Shown here piece after piece: positions 50,119 through 57,986 of a stretch of 64,000 bases of DNA. How positions within the stretch are numbered: the first letter of the stretch is position 1; every line of letters begins with the position of its first letter. The notes below the pieces were generated by a model. It saw only the letters and a program-made list of their open reading frames with translations. It ran no database searches and was not told the origin of the DNA. The stretch spans positions 186,001-250,000 of the forward strand of contig NZ_QGTL01000010.1 of the NCBI RefSeq assembly GCF_003182135.1, written 5' to 3'. Source of the DNA: Nocardia neocaledoniensis. GTDB lineage: Bacteria > Actinomycetota > Actinomycetes > Mycobacteriales > Mycobacteriaceae. The translations under genes and the position numbers were made by a program.

Positions 50119-50473
50119 ATGAGCACCCGTCTGTCCGCTGTCGCCCTGGTCTGCACCCTCGAGCCCTCACCCGCCGCCTCGAGCAGCGCCCTGCTCGCCG
50201 ATCAGGCCCTCGACGAGCTGACCGGCCACGGCGTCGACGGTGAATCGGTCCGGATCGCCGACTTCGACATCCGGCCCGGCGCTCGACGACGTGGGATTCA
50301 CCATCCCCGCCCAGGGCTGCACGTACTGGAACGGGGAGTCCATGCAGGGCGTCGACTACGTCGACCTGTCCGAAACACCCGACCCGGTCCGCGCGACGAC
50401 TCGCACCATGGCGCGCAACGCCGCCCACCTCGCCCGCCTGCTCCGCACCGAGAACTACCCGGCGCAGAGCTGA
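50119..50473 (+). pseudogene. NADPH-dependent FMN reductase with internal deletion
   Basis: The first part (50119 to about 50280) reads MSTRLSAVALVCTLEPSPAA and continues to RIADFDIRPG, the start of a flavodoxin-like NADPH-dependent FMN reductase. The family core with the GD/TPTWMG-type flavin-binding loops, about 90 residues, is missing. The frame then shifts, and from about 50280 to 50473 a second frame reads DDVGFTIPAQGCTYWNGESM to the normal C-terminus. The two ends belong to the same protein family, so an internal deletion that also changed the frame destroyed the gene. The RBS aaggag before the ATG is preserved. Confidence 0.75.
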
Positions 50474-50484
50474 TCCCGCGATCG

Positions 50485-50503
50485 TCCTAAGGGAACGTTA
50501 GGA
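50485..50503. promoter_or_regulatory. Dyad upstream of the MHS transporter gene
   Basis: TCCTAA (50485-50490) and TTAGGA (50498-50503) form a perfect 6-bp dyad with a 7-base centre. It lies about 88 bases before the transporter start and is a candidate operator. No regulator gene is adjacent apart from the two-component system downstream. Confidence 0.35.
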
Positions 50504-50590
50504 ACCTCCCGCGCGGCTTCCGTCCGGCCTGTGACAGCCGACACAGTGGTCTCCGACGGCGCAAAGCCGCGCCGACAGAGGAGGTCCAAG

Positions 50591-51961
50591 GTGACAACGA
50601 CACAGGCCGGTGGAGAACGGCGAGTGGTGGCGAACGTGCTGCGCGGCTCGATCGGCAACCTCGTCGAGTGGTACGACTGGTACGTCTACGCCGCGTTCAG
50701 CGTGTACTTCGCGAAGGCGTTCTTCCCCGACGGCGATCCCACGGCGCAGCTGCTCTCGACCGCCGCCGTATTCGCGGTCGGCTTCATCATGCGCCCGATC
50801 GGCGGCTGGGCGCTCGGGCGCTACGCCGACCGGTTCGGCCGCCGCGCCGCGCTCACGCTGTCGGTCACCGTGATGGCCGCCGGATCGCTGATGATCGCGG
50901 TGACCCCTGGCTTCGGCACCATCGGCATCGCGGCTCCGGTGCTGCTGCTCATGGCCCGGCTGCTGCAGGGCCTCTCGGTCGGCGGCGAGTACGCCACCAG
51001 CGCCACCTATCTGTCGGAGGTGGCCTCGCCCGGCCGCCGCGGCTTCTACTCCAGCTTCCAGTACGTGACCCTGGTCGCGGGCCAGCTCACCGCCCTCGGC
51101 GTGCAGATCGTCCTGCAGCAGGTGCTCACCGCCGAGCAGATGTACAGCTGGGGTTGGCGCATCCCGTTCCTGATCGGGGCGGGCGGCGCGATCGTGGTCA
51201 TGCTGCTGCGACGCGGGATGGACGAATCCGATTCGTTCAAGGCCATCGCGGGGTCGGCCGAGTCCACCGCCGCGGCCACGAGCAGCGCGCGCGGCTCGCT
51301 GCGGGTGCTGCTGCAGTACCCGCGGGAATGCCTGCTGGTGGTCGGCCTGACCATGGGTGGCACCGTGGCGTTCTACACCTACACGACCTACATGCAGAAG
51401 TTCATGATCAACACCTCGGGCATCTCCAAGGACACCGTCGCCTGGATCAACTTCCTCGCGCTGCTGGTGTTCGTGGTGCTGCAGCCGATCGCGGGCGGTC
51501 TGTCGGACCGGGTGGGTCGCCGCAAGCTGCTCATCTTCTTCGGCGTCGCCGGCACGCTGCTGACGGTGCCGATCATGTCCGTGCTCGCGCACACGTCCAA
51601 CCCGTTCGCGGCCTTCGGCCTGATGATGACCGCGCTGGTGATCGTCACCGGCTACACCTCGATCAACTCGATCGTGAAGGCCGAACTGTTCCCGACCAAG
51701 ATCCGCGCGCTCGGCGTCGGACTGCCCTACGCGCTCACCGTCGCCGTGTTCGGCGGCACCGCCGAGATGATCGCGCTGGCACTGAAGAAGGCCGGTCTGG
51801 AGTCGCTGTACTTCTTCTACGTCGCCGGGTGTGTCGCGATCTCGCTGCTCACCTACTACTTCATGCGGGAGACCTCGACCGAATCGACCATCGACGCCGA
51901 AGGCACCGTCGCGGCCGACCCGGTCGAGCCGGAACCGGCGATGGCCGCCGTGCGTGGCTGA
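50591..51961 (+). CDS. MHS-family major facilitator (dicarboxylate/metabolite symporter)
   Basis: The 456-residue, 12-helix protein shows metabolite:H+ symporter motifs: GSIGNLVEWYDWYVYAAFSV in helix 1, RPIGGWALGRYADRFGRRAA in loop 2-3 and RLLQGLSVGGEYATSATYLS in helix 4. KgtP, ProP and ShiA belong here, importing 2-oxoglutarate, proline/betaine or shikimate. GTG 50591 was chosen because aggagg lies six bases upstream. A two-component system starts 46 bases after its stop on the same strand and may control it, as TctD-like systems do for tricarboxylates. Confidence 0.88.
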   Translation: MTTTQAGGERRVVANVLRGSIGNLVEWYDWYVYAAFSVYFAKAFFPDGDPTAQLLSTAAVFAVGFIMRPIGGWALGRYADRFGRRAALTLSVTVMAAGSLMIAVTPGFGTIGIAAPVLLLMARLLQGLSVGGEYATSATYLSEVASPGRRGFYSSFQYVTLVAGQLTALGVQIVLQQVLTAEQMYSWGWRIPFLIGAGGAIVVMLLRRGMDESDSFKAIAGSAESTAAATSSARGSLRVLLQYPRECLLVVGLTMGGTVAFYTYTTYMQKFMINTSGISKDTVAWINFLALLVFVVLQPIAGGLSDRVGRRKLLIFFGVAGTLLTVPIMSVLAHTSNPFAAFGLMMTALVIVTGYTSINSIVKAELFPTKIRALGVGLPYALTVAVFGGTAEMIALALKKAGLESLYFFYVAGCVAISLLTYYFMRETSTESTIDAEGTVAADPVEPEPAMAAVRG

Positions 51962-52007
51962 CCGTCCGGCATCCGCGCCGGTCCTGCCCCTGTGGGAGGA
52001 TCGGCGC

Positions 52008-52667
52008 GTGCGGCTTGCGGTGGTCGAGGACGACGACGGAGTGGGCGACGCCCTGGTGGAGGCGCTGTCCGCGCGGGGCTACCGGGCCGAACGGCTGCGC
52101 CGCGGCGCCGATCTGCTCATCGCCCACCGCGACTACGACGCCGTGCTTCTCGACCTCGGGCTGCCCGACGCCGACGGATTGCAGATCTTGCGCCAACTGC
52201 GTGAGGTCAGCGCGATCCCGGTACTGATCCTGACCGCCCGCAGCGACGAGCGGTCCATCGTGCGCGGTCTGCGCGGCGGCGCCGACGACTACGTCGTCAA
52301 GCCACCCCGCATCGCCGAGCTGATGGCGCGGCTCGAGACCGTGCTGCGCCGGGCCGCCGCCGTCGCCGTGCGGGCCAGGACGGAGGTCGTCACCGGTGAT
52401 GTCCGGGTGGACCTGCGGGCCCGCGTGGTCGAGGTGGCCGGAGCGCCGATCGCGCTGACCCAGAAGGAATTCGAGCTCGTCGAGGTGCTGGTGGAGCGAC
52501 CGGGCGCGGCGGTGAGCAGGCAGCAGCTGATGGACCGCATCTGGGGCGACGCGTTCGTCGCGGTCTCGCGCTCGCTCGATGTCCACATGACCGGGCTGCG
52601 CGCCAAGCTGGGCCGTCCGGGCCTGATCACCACCATCCGCGGCTACGGCTACCGGTGGGGCGAGTGA
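52008..52667 (+). CDS. OmpR/PhoB-type response regulator
   Basis: The 219-residue regulator has a receiver domain with acidic residues after VVE (Asp8-Asp9), phosphoacceptor Asp49 (LLDLGLPDADG) and Lys in YVVKPPRIAEL. The PP in place of the usual PF is a small oddity. The winged-helix domain ends with TTIRGYGYRWGE. GTG 52008 has gggagga seven bases upstream. It is followed by its kinase after 16 bases and then by a substrate-binding lipoprotein. Confidence 0.9.
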   Translation: MRLAVVEDDDGVGDALVEALSARGYRAERLRRGADLLIAHRDYDAVLLDLGLPDADGLQILRQLREVSAIPVLILTARSDERSIVRGLRGGADDYVVKPPRIAELMARLETVLRRAAAVAVRARTEVVTGDVRVDLRARVVEVAGAPIALTQKEFELVEVLVERPGAAVSRQQLMDRIWGDAFVAVSRSLDVHMTGLRAKLGRPGLITTIRGYGYRWGE

Positions 52668-52683
52668 GCACCGGAGGACCGCC

Positions 52684-54105
52684 GTGCGGCGCAGGCTGCT
52701 GAGCGCGCTGACCGTCTTCGCCGCCCTCGCGGTGCTGGCGTTCGCCGTGCCGTTGTCGCTGACCGCCGCGACCAGCCGCACCCAGCAGCTGGTGCTCGGC
52801 CGTTCCGGCGACGCCGACCGCTTCGCCACCCTGGCCGACGCGGCCGGGTCGGCGGGCGGCGTGCGGGCGCTGGCCGAGGAGGTCACCCGCTATCACGAGC
52901 TGTACGGCGAGAACGTGCTCGTCGTCGATGCCCGCGGCGCGCCGATCGTCAATGCCGGTGTCGCGGTGGACGATCCACGGATCCGGGCCGCCGTGGCCGC
53001 GGCCCGGCGCAACCAGCGGCCCCAACAGGTGGACCGGCTGACGCCCTGGGGCGCGCCGGACATGCTCATCGCGCGCCCGGTCGGCACGGGTGTGCAGGTG
53101 AACGGCGCCGTCGTGATCGAGGCGTCCACGGCGGCCGCGCGCACCGCGATCGCCCGGATGTGGGCGGTGATCGCGGTCGGCGCGCTCGGCGCGATGGTGG
53201 TGTTCGTGCTGCTGGCACTGGTGCTGAGCCGGTGGGTACTGCTCCCGCTGGCCGCCATGTCGGACGCGGTCACCGACCTCACCGCGACCCTGCCCAAACC
53301 ACGCGGGCGCGCCCCGATCACCCGGCGCTACGGCGGACCACCCGAGGTCAGGGCCCTGGCCGAGTCCGTCGACGCGATGGCCACCGCCGTGGCCGACTCC
53401 GCGGACGCGCAGCATCAGCTCGTCGCCGACACCGCCCATGCCATGCGGAATCCCCTCGCCGCCTTGACGATTCGGCTCGACTCGCTGGAAGCGGCGGTCC
53501 CCGCCGCCGCGGCGCCGACCTTCCGCGGCGCCACCGCGGAGGTGGAACGGCTCACCGCGCTGCTCGACGACCTGCTGCGGCTGGCCGTCGCCGAGACACC
53601 CGCGGCCTTCGGCACGACGGCCTCCGCCGCGGAGCACTGCGATCCGGCGCAGGTCGTCGCCGATCGCCTCGACGCGTGGACCTCCGCGTTCGACGAGGCG
53701 GGGGTGCGGCTCAGCGCCGCGCCGCCGTCCTGCGCCGCCGGGCCGGGCGACGAGCGCTCCGTCGCCGCGATCAGCGCCGCCGCGCTCGCCCAGATTCTCG
53801 ATGTGGCCCTGAGCAATTCGTGCCGGTACGCGGGATCGGGCGCGCACACGGTCGTCACGGTGTCGCCCGAGGCGGGCGCGGTGACGGTGCGCGTCGCCGA
53901 CGACGGCCCCGGCGTCGCCCTCGACGAACTCGACCGGCTCACCGCCCGGTTCTTCCGCGGTTCCGCGGCCGCCGCGGGCGGCACGGGTCTGGGCCTGTCG
54001 ATCGCCCAGGCCCTGGCCAAGGCGCGCGGCGGCGAGTTGACGGTCGAGGCGGTGCGCCCGCACGGTCTCGCCGTCGCGGTCCGCGTCCCGGCGGTGGCGC
54101 GATGA
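52684..54105 (+). CDS. Membrane sensor histidine kinase
   Basis: The 473-residue kinase has two membrane helices (about 6-28 and 160-182) enclosing a 130-residue external sensor region, then HAMP, a HisKA box (VADTAHAMRNPLAALTIRLD, His252) and an HATPase domain (LSNSCRYAG, DDGPGV, GGTGLGLSIAQALAKA). The H-box has AHAMRNPL instead of the common SHELRTPL, a known variant in actinomycetes. Its stop overlaps the start of the TAXI lipoprotein gene, so that protein may help it sense ligand. Confidence 0.89.
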   Translation: MRRRLLSALTVFAALAVLAFAVPLSLTAATSRTQQLVLGRSGDADRFATLADAAGSAGGVRALAEEVTRYHELYGENVLVVDARGAPIVNAGVAVDDPRIRAAVAAARRNQRPQQVDRLTPWGAPDMLIARPVGTGVQVNGAVVIEASTAAARTAIARMWAVIAVGALGAMVVFVLLALVLSRWVLLPLAAMSDAVTDLTATLPKPRGRAPITRRYGGPPEVRALAESVDAMATAVADSADAQHQLVADTAHAMRNPLAALTIRLDSLEAAVPAAAAPTFRGATAEVERLTALLDDLLRLAVAETPAAFGTTASAAEHCDPAQVVADRLDAWTSAFDEAGVRLSAAPPSCAAGPGDERSVAAISAAALAQILDVALSNSCRYAGSGAHTVVTVSPEAGAVTVRVADDGPGVALDELDRLTARFFRGSAAAAGGTGLGLSIAQALAKARGGELTVEAVRPHGLAVAVRVPAVAR

Positions 54106-55019
54106 GCGCGGCGCGGATCAGCCGCCGCCGGATGCTGGCCCTGGCCGCGCTGGCGTCGGCGGGTGTGTTCGGCTGCGGTGCGGACAGCCCGCCGACGGTC
54201 CGGCTGGCCTCCGGGGAGGACGGCGGGTTCTACTTCGCCTTCGCCCGGCTGCTGGCGTCCGCCGCGCGCGAGACCGGCGACCTGCGCATCGAACCGGTGG
54301 AAACCGCGGGCTCGCAGCAGAACCTGCGGATGGTGGCCGACGGGGAGGTCGACGCGGCACTGGCGCTGGCCGACTCGGCGAGCGATTTCGGCGGGCGCGT
54401 GGTGGCGCTGGGCCGCGTGTACGAGAACTATCTGCAGCTGGCGGTCCGCGCCGACGGCCCGCTCACCCGGGTCGGCGACCTGCGTGGCCGCCGCGTCAAT
54501 CTCGGTGCCGCCGGCTCCGGCGCCGCCGCCACCGGCGAGCGCCTGCTGAGCACGGCCGGACTCGACCCCGCCGACGTCATCATCGAACACCAACCGTTGC
54601 GGGCGGCCGCCCAGGCACTGACCGACGGCACCATCGACGCCCTGCTGTGGGCCGGTGGCGTGCCGACCGCCGCGCTCACCGTGCCCGATCCCATGCGGCT
54701 GCTCGATCTCGGCGAGCTGGCCGGCCCGATGCGCGAGGCCTACGGGCCCGTCTACGACCGCGTCGCGATTCCGGCCGACGCCTACCCCGGCGGTCCGGCG
54801 GTCCACACGATCGGGGTGGCGAATCTACTCCTCGCCACCGTCACCCTGCCCGACGAGACCGCGGGCGCCATCGTCGACCTGCTGGTCCAGCACGCCGACG
54901 CGCTCGTTCCCGCCGAGGCGGCCGGTACGCAGTTCCTCGACGGACGCTTCCTCATCGGCACCGGCACCGTCCCGCTGCACCCAGGAGCGGCCGCGGCCTA
55001 CCGCCGCCGGCACGGCTGA
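54102..55019 (+). CDS. TAXI-family solute-binding lipoprotein
   Basis: The 305-residue protein begins with SAARISRRRMLALAALASAG and a lipobox-like GVFGCGAD, so it is probably exported and acylated on Cys. The rest is a TRAP-transporter associated TAXI binding protein (RLASGEDGGFYFAFARLL, GSQQNLRMVADGEVDAALAL, HTIGVANLLLATVTLPDE). TAXI proteins bind glutamate or dicarboxylates and usually need a TRAP permease. No TRAP permease gene is present here. Its ATG overlaps the kinase stop (ATGA). It may serve as a sensing partner for the kinase or supply the MHS carrier encoded upstream. Confidence 0.86.
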   Translation: MSAARISRRRMLALAALASAGVFGCGADSPPTVRLASGEDGGFYFAFARLLASAARETGDLRIEPVETAGSQQNLRMVADGEVDAALALADSASDFGGRVVALGRVYENYLQLAVRADGPLTRVGDLRGRRVNLGAAGSGAAATGERLLSTAGLDPADVIIEHQPLRAAAQALTDGTIDALLWAGGVPTAALTVPDPMRLLDLGELAGPMREAYGPVYDRVAIPADAYPGGPAVHTIGVANLLLATVTLPDETAGAIVDLLVQHADALVPAEAAGTQFLDGRFLIGTGTVPLHPGAAAAYRRRHG

Positions 55020-55126
55020 CGCCGCCGCCGGGCGGATCGGCGTCCCGACCACCGCGGGCCTCGATGGTTTGCCGCGGGGATGCCGGGTACACGCGCCGCA
55101 CATCCCTACGATCCGGAGGTCTGCTC

Positions 55127-55606
55127 ATGAAGACACGGTCAGTGCGTCTCGGTATCGGCGCGGCGGCGGCCGCCACGGCGGCCGTCGCGGCGGCAGGGCA
55201 CGCGGCCGCGGCCCCCGCGTCGGTGGTCATCGACGGGAACATGCAGGTGATGGGAATGAACATCCTGCACGTCGATGCCACCGGGCAGGGCGACGGTCCC
55301 GCCACCGGTACCTATGTCGCCACCGCAAAGCTCGGCGACATGCCGCTGCCGGTGAAGGTCACCGGACCCGTCACCTGTCTGCGGGTGCAGGGCGACACGG
55401 TCTCGCTGGTCTATCCGATCACCACGACCGAACCGGTGATGATCTTCGCCCCGGATTCGATGGCCATCCAGATCACGGTCACCAAGGGCCGCGACGGCGC
55501 CCCCGACATGATCGGCTACGGCACGCCGATGCCGACCACGTCGTTCCGCGACTGCCTCCCCGGGCCCACTCCCCTGGTCTTCGACGGCACCGTCGCCATC
55601 AGCTGA
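55127..55606 (+). CDS. Small secreted protein of unknown function
   Basis: The 159-residue protein has a Sec signal (SVRLGIGAAAAATAAVAAAG, cleavage near AAA-AP), followed by a beta-rich mature domain of about 125 residues with two cysteines (VTCLRVQG and FRDCLPG) likely forming a disulfide. The composition resembles mycobacterial and nocardial secreted repeat-like proteins, but I recognise no family. The RBS ccggagg is seven bases from the ATG. It stands alone, convergent with the TetR gene. Confidence 0.75.
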   Translation: MKTRSVRLGIGAAAAATAAVAAAGHAAAAPASVVIDGNMQVMGMNILHVDATGQGDGPATGTYVATAKLGDMPLPVKVTGPVTCLRVQGDTVSLVYPITTTEPVMIFAPDSMAIQITVTKGRDGAPDMIGYGTPMPTTSFRDCLPGPTPLVFDGTVAIS

Positions 55607-55643
55607 CCCGGCTGACCCGCCATCGGCGGTGCGACAGCACACC

Positions 55644-56252
55644 TCAGGACGCCGCGTCCCGCGGGGCAGCGGTCGCGAGCTGGATCGTGGCGAGCAGTTC
55701 GGTGGCGCAGGCGCTCAGGTCGAAGTCGGGACGGGCGGCGGCGCGCAGGATGACGCCGTTGCGGAGGGAGAGGATGAACCCGGCCATCAGGTCCGGATCG
55801 AACGCCCGGAAGTCGCCGGCGCGCTGCCCCTCCGCCAACAGGTCGGCCAGCTTCGCGCGATCCGAATCCGCTTGCCTGTCACGGGTTTCGGGGTCAGCGG
55901 CGACGGTCTGCAGCTGCAGCATCGTCACCAGGTGATTGCGGTGCTCGCGGATGAACGCGCAGTTGGCGGTCACGAAGGCGGCGAGCCGTTCGGCCGGGGT
56001 GCCGTGGTCGGTGCGCGCGGCGACGAAGGTGGTGAAGTCGGCCATGATCGTCCCGAGCACCTCGGTCATCAGGTTCTGCTTGCTCGCGAAGTGGTAGGAG
56101 ATCAGGCCCGTGCTGCTGAGCCCCGCGGCGGCGGCGATGGCACTGAACGACGCACGGGCATAACCGTTCTCGGCGATGGTGTCGATCGCCGCCCGCACGA
56201 TCTGGGCGCGGCGGGCGCGCTCGATCGCCGTCGGCACCGTCCGCTTCCTCAT
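55644..56252 (-). CDS. TetR family regulator of the fucosidase operon
   Basis: The 202-residue repressor has the DNA-binding region AAIDTIAENGYARASFSAIA, AAAGLSSTGLISYHFASKQN. Its ATG overlaps the alpha-L-fucosidase stop (ATGA), so it is the second gene of that operon and probably represses it. A palindrome with arms TTTTGCT and AGCAAAA at 57736-57755, plus another matching half-site, lies upstream of the fucosidase gene and is its likely operator. Confidence 0.87.
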   Translation of the reverse strand: MRKRTVPTAIERARRAQIVRAAIDTIAENGYARASFSAIAAAAGLSSTGLISYHFASKQNLMTEVLGTIMADFTTFVAARTDHGTPAERLAAFVTANCAFIREHRNHLVTMLQLQTVAADPETRDRQADSDRAKLADLLAEGQRAGDFRAFDPDLMAGFILSLRNGVILRAAARPDFDLSACATELLATIQLATAAPRDAAS

Positions 56253-57709
56253 CGCGGGCCGATCGCCAGCACGTAGGCGTGCCGCTGCGGTGGCGCCTCG
56301 GAGGGCAGGTCGATCGCCAGATCGGTGCCGTCCTGGCGCCACTCGAGTTCGGCCTGCCCGCCGACGAGCCCGACCGTGCCGGGAGGCGGTAGCCGGACAT
56401 CCCGGAGGATCACCGCACCACCGGGCTGGTCCGCGAGCACGATCGCGAAAACCGTGCCGTCGGCACCGCGGGTGAACCTGACCCGCGCGCCCGAGGCGGT
56501 CGTGGTCGACGGCCGCTCCCACGGCGTCGTGTCGTAGATCGCGGCCGCGTTCCTGGCCAGCCATGCGCCGAGGGCGCGCAACGGCGCCAGTTGCAGCTCC
56601 GGGATCCGCCCCGCGCCGTCGGGGCCCACGTTGAGCAGCAGATTCCCGCCCTTGGCGACCACGTCGGCGAACAGGTGGATGAGCTCGGCGCCGGTGAGGG
56701 TGTCGGCGGCGGTCTCCTGCGCGTTGTAACCGAACGAGCGACCCAGCCCGCGGGTGAGCTCCCAGGCGCCGGCCGGGGCGATGGCAGGGGGCGTGTATTC
56801 GTGGGTCTCGATGTCGTAATGGAAGTTCTTGGCCGGTTCGGGAATCTCGGTGCCACGCGCGGCCATCACCTTCAGCGCCACATCGAGGAACCGCAGATAC
56901 ACCGCGCGCGCCACCCGGTTGCCCGGCAGTGCGGGTTGGACCCAGCGGTCGTTGACGAGGCCGTCGTCGACCGTGTCGTAGAAGTGGGCCATGATCTCGT
57001 GCGGGTCGACCTCCGCGGGCCAGCCCATGTCGTTCCACAGGATCGAGGGCCGATAGGTGTCGATCAGTTCGCGCCACTGCGCCGCCGCGTAGCGGGCGTA
57101 GCCGGGGCCAAGCGCCTGGTGGCGGAGGAGGTCGGTCATGGTCCGCATCGGGTCCTTCCGGAACGACCAGTCCATCCCACCGCAGTAGTACAGGCCCATC
57201 CGCAGGCCCTCCGCCCGGACCGCCCGCGTCAGGTCGCCGACCGGGTCACGGCCCGCACCCGAGTTCCGCGGGCGGTACGGATGCTCGACCGCGGTGGGCC
57301 ACAGCGGGTAGCCGTCGAGGTGGCGCGTGACCAGGACGACGTACCGCGCACCGACCTCGGCGAAAACCCTTGCCCACCCGGCGAAGTCGACGTCGCGCGC
57401 CGCCTGTTCGAACGGCGGGCCGAACTCGGCGTAGGACGCGTCACCGTAGGTCGCCGCGTGATGGATCGCGGTCGGTGAGCCGGGTACCCGCAGGGAGTTC
57501 CGATACCACTCCGCGTACGGGATCCGGTCCGCCGTGGTCTTCCCTGCCGTCAGGTCCCGCATGAACGCGGTGTAGTCGGCCTCGGTGCGCTCGGCATAGG
57601 CAGGCACCGAGTACAGGCCCCAGTGCACGAAGATCCCCAGCTTCGCTTTCCGGTACCACGCCGGGACCGGCCGCGCCCCCAGCGATTCCCTGTCCGGCGC
57701 GTATGTCAC
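56249..57709 (-). CDS. GH29 alpha-L-fucosidase
   Basis: This 486-residue hydrolase releases fucose from oligosaccharides or glycoconjugates. Family GH29 motifs are LGIFVHWGLYSVPAYAERTE at the start, LVTRHLDGYPLWPT, RMGLYYCGGMDWSF and SILWNDMGWPAE, where the Asp is the catalytic nucleophile. A beta-sandwich C-terminal domain follows residue about 370. No signal peptide is visible, so it should act in the cytoplasm on imported sugar, yet no sugar transporter is adjacent. GTG 57709 follows ggaggg. A longer frame upstream includes the operator region and is unlikely to be translated. Confidence 0.88.
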   Translation of the reverse strand: MTYAPDRESLGARPVPAWYRKAKLGIFVHWGLYSVPAYAERTEADYTAFMRDLTAGKTTADRIPYAEWYRNSLRVPGSPTAIHHAATYGDASYAEFGPPFEQAARDVDFAGWARVFAEVGARYVVLVTRHLDGYPLWPTAVEHPYRPRNSGAGRDPVGDLTRAVRAEGLRMGLYYCGGMDWSFRKDPMRTMTDLLRHQALGPGYARYAAAQWRELIDTYRPSILWNDMGWPAEVDPHEIMAHFYDTVDDGLVNDRWVQPALPGNRVARAVYLRFLDVALKVMAARGTEIPEPAKNFHYDIETHEYTPPAIAPAGAWELTRGLGRSFGYNAQETAADTLTGAELIHLFADVVAKGGNLLLNVGPDGAGRIPELQLAPLRALGAWLARNAAAIYDTTPWERPSTTTASGARVRFTRGADGTVFAIVLADQPGGAVILRDVRLPPPGTVGLVGGQAELEWRQDGTDLAIDLPSEAPPQRHAYVLAIGPR

Positions 57710-57732
57710 GACCGACCCTCCACTCAGCGAAC

Positions 57733-57777
57733 CATTTTTGCTTACCCGAGCAAAACTAGCACGCGCAAGCAAAAATG
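57733..57777. promoter_or_regulatory. TetR operator region ahead of the fucosidase operon
   Basis: CATTTTTGCTT (57733-57743) and AAGCAAAAATG (57767-57777) are perfect 11-bp inverted repeats. Inside, TTTTGCT (57736-57742) and AGCAAAA (57749-57755) form a compact palindrome with a 6-base centre. Three half-sites may bind one or two TetR dimers and cover the promoter. Confidence 0.65.
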
Positions 57778-57816
57778 ATCAGCGACCGATCCGAGCGAGG
57801 CCCGAACGCTCGGCTC

Positions 57817-57885
57817 TCAGGGCAGGATCGAGTCGACGTAACCGCCGTCGACCCGTAGCGCCCCACCGGTCTCGCGAAGGTTCCC
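57817..57885 (-). pseudogene. C-terminal remnant of a short-chain dehydrogenase (SDR)
   Basis: The minus-strand frame here ends with ETGGALRVDGGYVDSILP, which matches the usual C-terminus of SDR oxidoreductases (TG...RVDGGYVDS). Upstream in the same frame nothing resembles the rest of an SDR, and the luciferase-like gene begins about 100 bases away on the other strand. Only about 22 residues remain, so this is best seen as a fossil gene end left by a deletion. The short length makes a chance match possible. Confidence 0.4.
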
Positions 57886-57986
57886 GGTGACCGGGAGGCG
57901 CCGTACTGGATCGGGGTGTCCGGTACCGAAGGTGGGCACGACGCCGTGGGTCCGCTCGCGGCACCGTTTCGACGAGGAGACGCACC

